From: Actinobacteria bacterium UBA3028
GTDB taxonomy: Bacteria; Actinomycetota; Actinomycetes; Nanopelagicales; Nanopelagicaceae
Direction of reading: 5' to 3'
DNA length: 11,919 nucleotides
Assembly: GCA_002367715.1 (NCBI GenBank)
Contig: DFDL01000012.1
Coordinates: 1,371-13,289 of the forward strand
The translations under genes and the position numbers were made by a program. This document shows, piece by piece, positions 6,248-11,919 of this stretch; the first letter of the stretch is position 1, and the number at the start of each line of letters is the position of its first letter. The notes under the pieces were generated by a model that saw only the letters and a list, made by a program, of their open reading frames with translations, ran no database searches and had not been told where the DNA came from.

Positions 6248-7239
6248 GTCTTAAGTATTCCGTTTTCGTACCTTACCGTCTTCTCTTTTAACCACCATGC
6301 GGCATCTAAATCATGAACGCTTAAGGGATTTACTAAATGGGCTAGTTGTGCAGCTGAGCAAAGGCCATATTCACTCTCCATCATCGAACCAATAGAAACT
6401 TTAATTCCTGCCTCCGATAGTTGCTTTGCCATCTGTAAAGCCGGATATATCCCTCCAGCTTTGATTAATTTAATATTTGCCCAACTAAAAGCACCTATAT
6501 CAATAATTCTATCCACATCATCTAGCCCCATCAAAGTTTCATCCACCATCAGAGCAATGTCAGAGCTTTGTTTTAATTTTAAGTTATCGTCTAGGCTAAA
6601 TCTAGAAAGTGGTTGTTCTACATATTCGATTAGGTCTGCAAAATCACCTAAAAGGTTCATGGCGCTTAAAGCATATTCAATACTCCAAGATTGATTTGGG
6701 TCGATTCGAATCAATAGTTCGCTGACTTCTCTCGCGGCTATAATCTCCATCCGAGCTCTAAGGTCTGAGAGAGTTTCATGCCCAACTTTAAGTTTCATTA
6801 CAGAAAAGCCTTCTTTAATTCTGCGGTCTAATAGATTCGGGAGTTCACTAATATCGCAAACTGGTATTGTCACATCAGTCTTGATTGATAGAGATTTAAT
6901 TTCGTTACATAAACCCCATAATGCAAAGTCAACGGCAGCACGTGCGCTATTACAGATAGGTAGATTTAGAACAATGTCAAGAAAGTCTTCCTCTTTTATA
7001 TTCTTTAGAGCTAGAAGCTCTGGAATTGCAATATGCCTTAGTTCTTTGTCAATTTGCTCAAGTGAATCTCCCATTATTGCTGGAGTTGCTACACATTCTC
7101 CTTTGGCAATGTGTCCATCATCCAAGAGAACTTTAAATTGAATAGATTCAATCTCTGAGACCCTTCGCAAGGCAGTAACAAATGGGCTATGGAGAGGACT
7201 TGTACTTCTCTCGATTGATATGGATTCGATTGTTATCAA
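6244..7239 (-). CDS. L-Ala-D/L-Glu epimerase (dipeptide epimerase, enolase superfamily)
   Basis: It epimerises L-Ala-D-Glu from murein peptides to L-Ala-L-Glu so that peptidases can split it. With a TTG start at 7239 the product has 331 residues beginning ITIESISIERS, as family members begin. Catalytic residues are visible: K149 and K151 (KLKVG), metal ligands D180 (RIDPNQ), E208 (VEQP) and D233 (VDET), and the second base K257 (NIKL). From memory, the B. subtilis enzyme (YkfB) uses K160, K162, D191, E219, D244 and K268, each exactly 11 higher. Its dipeptide-binding DxD at 321/323 matches D310 and D312 here. The frame stays open to 7359, but that extension has no homology-like features and overlaps the divergent acetyltransferase gene. 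AAGG at 7249-7252 is the ribosome site, 9 nt from TTG. Its stop overlaps the serine hydrolase start by 4 bp. Confidence 0.9.
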   Translation of the reverse strand: MITIESISIERSTSPLHSPFVTALRRVSEIESIQFKVLLDDGHIAKGECVATPAIMGDSLEQIDKELRHIAIPELLALKNIKEEDFLDIVLNLPICNSARAAVDFALWGLCNEIKSLSIKTDVTIPVCDISELPNLLDRRIKEGFSVMKLKVGHETLSDLRARMEIIAAREVSELLIRIDPNQSWSIEYALSAMNLLGDFADLIEYVEQPLSRFSLDDNLKLKQSSDIALMVDETLMGLDDVDRIIDIGAFSWANIKLIKAGGIYPALQMAKQLSEAGIKVSIGSMMESEYGLCSAAQLAHLVNPLSVHDLDAAWWLKEKTVRYENGILKT

Positions 7240-7257
7240 TGAAATTTGCCTTACAAT
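7230..7257 (+). promoter_or_regulatory. Candidate leaderless promoter of the GNAT gene
   Basis: TTGTTA (7230-7235) and TACAAT (7252-7257) are separated by 16 bp, and the ATG follows 6 nt after the -10 box. Transcription would therefore start at or next to the A of the ATG, and no Shine-Dalgarno sequence is present. This spacing is characteristic of leaderless genes, which are common in actinobacteria. The promoter overlaps the start region of the divergent epimerase gene. Confidence 0.6.
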
Positions 7258-7263
7258 CCCATC

Positions 7264-7758
7264 ATGGAATTTCGTCTCGCCACAATTGAAGACATCGATT
7301 CCATAGGGGAGATTTTCCACCAATGCTGGCAAATTTCCTATAAGGAGATTCTGAGCCAAGAAGTGCGAGATTCCATGGATTTAGCTGCCTCCAAAGAGCT
7401 TTGGGCAGCCTCACTTCAAAATCCTGACTCAAAGGAAACCTATCTTGGAATAGATGAAGGCAGGATAGTTTCAATCTTTAGGTTGGGCAGGGATGTAGAT
7501 CTGATTAGCACAGGTCACTTATTTTCCCTTTACGTGCACCCAGTGTCTGTAGGAAAAGGTTTTGGCAGCCAAACCCTTGAGTTTGTAATACAAAGGTTGA
7601 AGACTTTAGGATTTCAGCAAATTTCTCTTTGGGTATTTGAGAGCAATTCCATAGCAAGGAATCTCTATACAAGAAAAGGATTCCAAGTTACAGGCTTGAA
7701 GAGAACTGATAATCGATGGAAGATTCCAGAGATTCAGATGATAAAGAAAAGTAGCTAA
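7264..7758 (+). CDS. GNAT-family N-acetyltransferase
   Basis: This 164-residue single-domain acetyl-CoA-dependent acetyltransferase has the N-terminal strand FRLATIEDIDSIGEIF (3-18). Motif A is LFSLYVHPVSVGKGFGSQTL (86-105), where V-G-K-G-F-G is the pyrophosphate loop with Lys in place of the usual Arg or Gln. Motif B is NSIARNLYTRKGFQ (128-141). The profile resembles the RimI/small-molecule acetyltransferase group; the substrate is not predictable. The ATG at 7264 is chosen because a -10 box sits 6 nt upstream, and the in-frame TTG at 7246 lies inside that promoter. It is the only complete plus-strand gene, placed between AnmK (convergent, 4-bp overlap of stops) and the epimerase (divergent, 24-bp gap). 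An amino-sugar or peptide substrate would fit the context but nothing in the sequence shows it. Confidence 0.82.
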   Translation: MEFRLATIEDIDSIGEIFHQCWQISYKEILSQEVRDSMDLAASKELWAASLQNPDSKETYLGIDEGRIVSIFRLGRDVDLISTGHLFSLYVHPVSVGKGFGSQTLEFVIQRLKTLGFQQISLWVFESNSIARNLYTRKGFQVTGLKRTDNRWKIPEIQMIKKSS

Positions 7759-7763
7759 TTAGC
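7754..7763. repeat. Perfect 10-bp palindrome spanning two convergent stop codons
   Basis: GCTAATTAGC at 7754-7763 is its own reverse complement. It contains the TAA of the GNAT gene (7756-7758) and the TAG of anmK (7755-7757 on the minus strand). It may be no more than a by-product of the 4-bp stop overlap. It is too short and AT-rich to act as a terminator. Confidence 0.35.
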
Positions 7764-8921
7764 AATTACTGCTGAGTATTTCCTGTTGGCTTTTGGTTCA
7801 GGAAGCTTCAAAGGTTTATTGCCGAATGTAATTGATCCCAAAATCTCTGCACTGGCTGCGCCAGTACAAGAAATTACTGATGCGGGCACTCCATGCCAAG
7901 ACAAAAATCCAATTACTGCAAATGTTACTGCTTCTTTATGTCGAGGATCTAGACCAAGTACTGACATGGGATTAACATCAACTCCAACTAAGCGCTCCTT
8001 TAGTCTTGACATCATAAGCGGATTAGCAGTTCCTCCGCCATGGACATACATATGGCTAACGCTGAACTTCTCGACTTCTTGAGCGACTGTTTCGATAGTA
8101 AGCTCAAGGAGTGTCCGCATGACATTGTTTATCTTCCAAGAGCTAACCGGTCCGAAGTACTCCAAAAGATAAGGTAGATGAAAGAGCTCCTTACCCGTCG
8201 ACTTCGGAGCTGGAAGCTTGTAGTAGGGCTCATCTAGTAGTTTGGCCAATATTTTTTGATCTACAGAACCAGCCTTGGCTAATTCAGAGTCCTTATCAAA
8301 GGCAATTTGTCCTTTTGAGTGCTCCAAAATTGCTGCATCTAGAAGGCCATTTGCCGGTCCGATGTCGTAGGCAATTGGAATTAACCCTGATCCAGTTATG
8401 GTTATATTTGAAATTCCACCTAGATTAAGCGCTGCTACTGCACCTTCGCTGTTTCCAAACATAAGTTGATCCAAGGTGCTTACTAAAGGAGCGCCATGTC
8501 CACCAGCTGCTACATCTCTACTGCGAATATTCGATAAAACAGGTGCCCCTATTTCCTGCGCGATCCAAGTTGGCTCTCCCAACTGCAGTGTTCCTAACGC
8601 CTTATTGTTCTCAATCCAGTGATAGAGAGTTTGACCATGGGAGACAACGAGATCAGCTTTGACTTTATTTCTACTTAGGATTTTTGAAGCTGCATCTGCA
8701 AATGCTTGCCCAATTTGTGTATCTAGTTCACATACCATTTGCATGTCTACGCTCTGTGGAGGCATCGCTTTAGCAATTTTGCTTCGTAACTCTCTTGTGT
8801 ATTGAACACTTTCAAAGTCAATCAACTCAATTGATATCACTCCTTCGCCCTCTTGTAAATCCACTAGGGCGACATCTATTCCATCAAATGAAGTACCTGA
8901 GATCATTCCTATAACTTTCAC
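7755..8921 (-). CDS. anmK: Anhydro-N-acetylmuramic acid kinase
   Basis: It hydrolyses the 1,6-anhydro bond of anhydroMurNAc and phosphorylates it with ATP to MurNAc-6-phosphate. The 388-residue product shows the full set of family motifs: GMISGTSFDGID (5-16), SHGQT (94-98), LGEPTWIA (114-121), RDVAAGGHGAPL (135-146, with D136 the probable catalytic Asp), NLGGISN (166-172), DIGPANGLLD (186-195), KSTGKELF (240-247) and HGGGTANPLMM (294-304). The start chosen is GTG at 8921. GGAGG (8929-8933) lies 7 nt upstream, and the GTGA overlaps the TGA of the upstream ATPase gene. An in-frame TTG at 8939 lies upstream of that site and would disrupt this junction. Coupling to a peptide ABC transporter implies that anhydro-muropeptides are imported or recaptured. 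Lytic transglycosylase-type enzymes, including Rpf-like ones, generate anhydro ends. Confidence 0.95.
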   Translation of the reverse strand: MKVIGMISGTSFDGIDVALVDLQEGEGVISIELIDFESVQYTRELRSKIAKAMPPQSVDMQMVCELDTQIGQAFADAASKILSRNKVKADLVVSHGQTLYHWIENNKALGTLQLGEPTWIAQEIGAPVLSNIRSRDVAAGGHGAPLVSTLDQLMFGNSEGAVAALNLGGISNITITGSGLIPIAYDIGPANGLLDAAILEHSKGQIAFDKDSELAKAGSVDQKILAKLLDEPYYKLPAPKSTGKELFHLPYLLEYFGPVSSWKINNVMRTLLELTIETVAQEVEKFSVSHMYVHGGGTANPLMMSRLKERLVGVDVNPMSVLGLDPRHKEAVTFAVIGFLSWHGVPASVISCTGAASAEILGSITFGNKPLKLPEPKANRKYSAVIAN

Positions 8922-9868
8922 TTTACTACCTCCGAACAAGCCACACTTTGGCTACTTTTGATTGGGAGCAGCTGCGGAATCATCTTTGAGCAGTTAGGGA
9001 CAGCAATTGGGCATCGAACATGGAATGCACATCCTAACGGGATATTAGTTGGGCTTGGTACTTCACCTTCCAGGCTAACGGTTAAATCCATTTGTCCTAC
9101 CTGGCTATGATCAGGAATAGCAGCGATGAGAGCTTTAGTGTAAGGATGCTGTGGATTATCGAGCACCTCATCCCAAGTTCCAAGCTCTACCACTCGGCCT
9201 AAATACATCACGGCAATCACATCGCTGATGTGGCGAACCATCGACAAGTCATGACTAATGAATAGATAAGTCAGACCAAATTCTTTCCTTAAATCAACGA
9301 GTAAATTCATGACATCTGCTCTAACGGAAACATCAAGAGCTGATACAGGTTCATCAAGGATAATTAGTTCAGGTTCAGCTGCCAAAGCTCTGGCGATTGA
9401 GACTCTCTGTCTTTGTCCTCCAGATAATTGATGTGGATAACGATTTTTCATGTCTTCAGATATTCCTACTACTTTCAGTAATTCAGTGACTCGAGAATCA
9501 ATCTCTTCCTTCTTGCGCAAATTGTGCGCTGAAATAACTTCCCTTATACATTCCCCAATTCGCTGTCTAGGGTTCAATGAAGAGTAAGGGTCTTGAAAGA
9601 CTAATTGGGCAGGTGATAAATGATTCCGCCATTGATTTTTTGAACCTCGTAATAAGACATTGTCGCGCCAGGTAATGGCTCCTTGGGTCGGAGATTCTAA
9701 GCCAACAATTAATCGCGCAAGTGTTGATTTACCGCATCCACTCTCACCAACAATCCCTAGAGTTTGCCCCTTTGAAATATTTAGTGAAATCCCATTTAGG
9801 GCATTAACGACAGTCTTGCTCTGTCGAATAGGATATTTCTTGAAGACATTATCAATAACAAGAGTCAT
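8918..9868 (-). CDS. dppF: Peptide ABC transporter ATP-binding protein, DppF/OppF type
   Basis: This 316-residue cytoplasmic ATPase energises a dipeptide/oligopeptide importer together with the DppD-type subunit. Visible motifs are Walker A GESGCGKS (41-48), Q-loop Q92 in FQDPYSSLNP, ABC signature LSGGQ (148-152), Walker B LIILDE (168-173) and switch His H206 in SHDL. The C-terminal oligopeptide-transporter extension carries cysteines C280, C286, C293 and C311 in the pattern CxFxxRC...C...VAC. Clusters of this kind bind a [4Fe-4S] centre in mycobacterial Dpp/Opp ATPases. It starts in an ATGA overlap with the DppD-type gene and ends in a GTGA overlap with anmK. The name follows the Dpp class; the actual ligand (dipeptide, murein peptide or muropeptide) is not determined. 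Confidence 0.9.
   Translation of the reverse strand: MTLVIDNVFKKYPIRQSKTVVNALNGISLNISKGQTLGIVGESGCGKSTLARLIVGLESPTQGAITWRDNVLLRGSKNQWRNHLSPAQLVFQDPYSSLNPRQRIGECIREVISAHNLRKKEEIDSRVTELLKVVGISEDMKNRYPHQLSGGQRQRVSIARALAAEPELIILDEPVSALDVSVRADVMNLLVDLRKEFGLTYLFISHDLSMVRHISDVIAVMYLGRVVELGTWDEVLDNPQHPYTKALIAAIPDHSQVGQMDLTVSLEGEVPSPTNIPLGCAFHVRCPIAVPNCSKMIPQLLPIKSSQSVACSEVVK
8929..8933 (-). promoter_or_regulatory. Ribosome binding site that sets the anmK start
   Basis: GGAGG on the minus strand is 7 nt before GTG at 8921, inside the final codons of the upstream ATPase gene. It favours the GTG over the in-frame TTG at 8939 and gives a protein starting MKVIGMISGTS, the normal family N-terminus. Confidence 0.75.
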
Positions 9869-10830
9869 GTTGAGCTCGCTATTGGGTAGAAACAGGCCAC
9901 AGATTTAGATCCTTGTGCATCAAGTAGTGGAAGGCTTTCTCGACACCTTATTTGGACAAATTGGCAACGATCTGCGAAAGAACAACTCTGTCCAACCAAC
10001 CAAGGTTTTGGTGGAACACCCGGTATAGAGGCTAAACGGCTTCGACTGCGTGAGCTTGCGACAGGTAATGATGCTAACAACCCTTGAGTGTAAGGATGCT
10101 GGGGAGAATTAAAAATTTGCTTCGTAGTGCCTACTTCTACGATTCTTCCCGCATACATCACAGCAACTCGATCCACTAGGTTGGCAACAACACCAAGATC
10201 ATGAGTTATCCATAACATAGACATTTGTCTCCGAGAGCGTTGTTTAGAAACTAGCGAAAGTATCTGTCTTTGAATTGTGACATCCAAGGCAGTTGTTGGC
10301 TCATCGGCAATCAATAGCTTAGGAGAGAGAAGAAGGCTCATAGCAATAACGGCTCTCTGCCTCATTCCACCTGAAAATTCATGTGGGTAGCTCTTTAGGG
10401 CGCGTTCTGGATCTGGGATTCCCACCTCAATCAAACTCTCCCTCACGTGAGACTCAGGATTCTTAACTTCATGATTATGGTAATCCAAAACTTCCAGTAA
10501 TTGATTCCCTACAGTCATTACGGGATTAAGAGCAGTCATTGGGTCTTGGTAAACCATAGAGATTTCTTTACCCCTAATTTCCCGTAATCTCTCCGGCTCA
10601 AGTGACAATAAGTTTTCCCCATTAAAGTTAATCTCACCTGAAACAACCTCTACGCCTCTAGGTAATAGACCTAGAATCGATAGAGCTGTTAACGTTTTCC
10701 CTGATCCACTCTCGCCCACAATTCCCAAAGCTTCACCTTCAACAAGTGAAATATTTACATCAGCTGTCAATGAACGCTTATCAGAGCTGGTCTGAATTGA
10801 GAGACCTTGAAGAGAAAGAAGATCTCTCAT
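9865..10830 (-). CDS. dppD: Peptide ABC transporter ATP-binding protein, DppD/OppD type
   Basis: This 321-residue ATPase is the partner of the DppF-type subunit. Motifs in order are Walker A GESGSGKT (39-46), Q-loop Q95 in YQDPMTALNP, signature FSGGM (152-156), Walker B LLIADE (172-177) and switch His H210 in THDLG. The signature FSGGM instead of LSGGQ is usual for DppD/OppD. The C-terminal peptide-transporter domain contains HPYTQGLLASLP followed by C283, C289, C296 and C313, a probable Fe-S ligand set. AAGGAG (10837-10842) is 6 nt before the ATG, and the start forms an ATGA overlap with the permease gene. Neighbouring genes show a complete importer except for the binding protein. Confidence 0.9.
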   Translation of the reverse strand: MRDLLSLQGLSIQTSSDKRSLTADVNISLVEGEALGIVGESGSGKTLTALSILGLLPRGVEVVSGEINFNGENLLSLEPERLREIRGKEISMVYQDPMTALNPVMTVGNQLLEVLDYHNHEVKNPESHVRESLIEVGIPDPERALKSYPHEFSGGMRQRAVIAMSLLLSPKLLIADEPTTALDVTIQRQILSLVSKQRSRRQMSMLWITHDLGVVANLVDRVAVMYAGRIVEVGTTKQIFNSPQHPYTQGLLASLPVASSRSRSRLASIPGVPPKPWLVGQSCSFADRCQFVQIRCRESLPLLDAQGSKSVACFYPIASST

Positions 10831-11675
10831 GATGTACTCCTTCTGGCAGGATCAAGCGCATCACGTAGTCCATCACCAACAAGATTTAGTCCGATTACTA
10901 CTATCGTTATGAAGATGGAAGGAAATGCAAGTGACCACCATGCAAAAGCAGCTAAAGCTTGGGCCTCGGAAACCATCAATCCTAATGAAGCATCTGGAGG
11001 TTGTGTACCAAGTCCAAGAAAACTCAATCCCGACTCAGTCAAAATTGCCCAAGAGAGGGAGAGTGCCACCTGAACAACAATTGGAGCAAAAACATTAGGC
11101 ATAATGTGTCTACCCAGAATTCGTGGCGAAGAATAACCTAAAACTCTGGCTGACTTAATGTAATCCATCTCTTTAACCGAAAGCACGGGTCCTCTAGCTA
11201 CTCTAATGAAAATAGGTGTGTAAACAATTGCGATTGCTACAGAAGTGTCAATCCATGAATTGCCAAGACTGTTTACGATTGCTAGAGCCAAAAGTATTGC
11301 TGGGAATGCAAAAATGACATCACTAGTTCGCACAACAATATTGTCAATCCAACGCCCCAAATAGCCGCCAACAACACCAAGGGTTACTCCAAATAACGTT
11401 GCCAAGCCTACTGATAACAGTGCCACACTCAGTGATCTGCGCATTCCATCGATTGAACGCGAGAAAATATCTCTGCCAAACTGGTCTGTTCCAAACCAAT
11501 ACGTTCCATTTGGACCTTGTAACGCATCCATTGGATTTTGCTCAAGTGGATCATGAGGTGCGAGACCAAAAGCTGAAATTAAAGAAAGAGTAATCATTAT
11601 AAGCACCAAAACTGCACCCACAATACCGCTTGTACTTTGTAGGTAGTAATTTACCCAATTTTTCTCCCGCTTCAT
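10827..11675 (-). CDS. dppC: Peptide ABC transporter permease, DppC/OppC type
   Basis: This 282-residue inner-membrane permease has a first helix at about 16-38. The family motif FGTDQFGRDIFSR (61-73) sits in the extracytoplasmic segment, and further helices follow at about 84-106, 118-135, 143-160, 198-215 and 246-268. The ATPase-contact loop is YIKSARVLGYSSPRILGRH (172-190), and LSFLGLGTQPP (217-227) is highly characteristic of DppC. It pairs with the DppB-type permease encoded immediately upstream and overlaps it by ATGA. Only a weak ribosome site is seen, so translation probably relies on coupling. Confidence 0.93.
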   Translation of the reverse strand: MKREKNWVNYYLQSTSGIVGAVLVLIMITLSLISAFGLAPHDPLEQNPMDALQGPNGTYWFGTDQFGRDIFSRSIDGMRRSLSVALLSVGLATLFGVTLGVVGGYLGRWIDNIVVRTSDVIFAFPAILLALAIVNSLGNSWIDTSVAIAIVYTPIFIRVARGPVLSVKEMDYIKSARVLGYSSPRILGRHIMPNVFAPIVVQVALSLSWAILTESGLSFLGLGTQPPDASLGLMVSEAQALAAFAWWSLAFPSIFITIVVIGLNLVGDGLRDALDPARRSTS

Positions 11676-11919
11676 TTGATTCTCGGATCAATTCTTCTAT
11701 AAATCAAATCTGTAATTAAATTTATTGTTACAAACAAAATAGCAAACACCATAATACTACTTTGTACTGTCGCATATTCTCGCTTATTTATTGCATCAAG
11801 TATCTGACGCCCCATTCCTGGAAGAGCAAATATTTTTTCTACTATTACTGCTCCGCCAAGTAGATACCCAAATTGTATTCCGGTCATAGTAACAATAGGA
11901 ATCAAAGAGTTACGCAATA
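11672..11919 (-). CDS. dppB: Peptide ABC transporter permease, DppB/OppB type (C-terminal part, runs off the right edge)
   Basis: The last 82 or so residues of a DppB-type permease are present; the frame continues past base 11919. The stretch LRNSLIPIVTMTGIQFGYLL followed by GGAVIVEKIFALPGMGRQ is diagnostic for the region after the EAA loop in DppB/OppB. A last helix at the C-terminus ends in the usual YRRIDPRIK. The TTG at the edge encodes an internal Leu and is not a start. The peptide-binding protein and the promoter of this operon should lie further right. Confidence 0.9.
   Translation of the reverse strand, partial: LRNSLIPIVTMTGIQFGYLLGGAVIVEKIFALPGMGRQILDAINKREYATVQSSIMVFAILFVTINLITDLIYRRIDPRIK

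Noticed and set aside
7246..7263. TTG start at 7246 for the GNAT protein
   Set aside because: The codons would lie across the likely -10 box and there is no ribosome site. ATG at 7264 aligns with the usual GNAT N-terminus.
8919..8939. Longer anmK start at TTG 8939
   Set aside because: It begins upstream of the GGAGG ribosome site, extends into the ATPase gene by 22 bases and adds residues not typical of the family. GTG at 8921 has ideal spacing and a GTGA junction.
1..11919. CRISPR arrays, tRNA or rRNA genes, insertion sequences, phage or defence genes
   Set aside because: No regularly spaced repeats, cloverleaf sequences, transposase motifs or terminal inverted repeats were seen on reading either strand. 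All bases are accounted for by metabolic and transport genes with short gaps.

Overview
The window is a compact, gene-dense stretch with no intergenic gap longer than about 70 bases. By eye its GC content is in the low-to-mid 40s. Frequent GTG/TTG starts, tightly overlapping ATGA/GTGA gene junctions, a leaderless-type promoter and a CUT1 sugar transporter without its own ATPase suggest a streamlined, low-GC actinobacterium, possibly a freshwater acI/Nanopelagicales type. This assignment is inference; no rRNA or marker gene is present.

Layout from left to right. Bases 1-246 (+) hold the C-terminus of a GlcD-type FAD-linked oxidase. It converges, with a 4-bp overlap, on a minus-strand operon (243-5119) that reads, in transcription order: RpiR/MurR-type regulator, extracellular sugar-binding protein, two CUT1 permeases and a BadF-family amino-sugar kinase. 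A candidate promoter and operator lie just upstream of the regulator (5126-5197), and a 12-bp perfect hairpin separates the binding-protein gene from the permeases (2872-2902). Next, still on the minus strand, come a cytoplasmic serine beta-lactamase-fold hydrolase (5192-6247) and an L-Ala-D/L-Glu epimerase of the enolase superfamily (6244-7239). A lone plus-strand GNAT acetyltransferase (7264-7758) follows. The right part (7755-11919, minus) is a Dpp/Opp-type peptide ABC transporter (permease B partial, permease C, ATPases D and F), coupled by 4-bp overlaps to anhydro-N-acetylmuramic acid kinase (AnmK).

The genes fit one theme: salvage of peptidoglycan fragments. The peptide transporter could import muropeptides or murein peptides. 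AnmK makes MurNAc-6-phosphate from anhydroMurNAc. The epimerase converts L-Ala-D-Glu to the degradable L,L-dipeptide, and the serine hydrolase is a candidate for trimming peptides in the cytoplasm. The second operon could import free (amino)sugars and phosphorylate them under an RpiR-type sensor of a sugar phosphate. MurQ, NagA/NagB, NagZ, LdcA and the peptide-binding protein are not in the window. D-lactate, the other product of a MurQ reaction, could be oxidised by a GlcD/D-lactate dehydrogenase-type enzyme such as the one at the left edge. Individual family assignments are strong, but the joint pathway and the substrates of the two transporters are inference.
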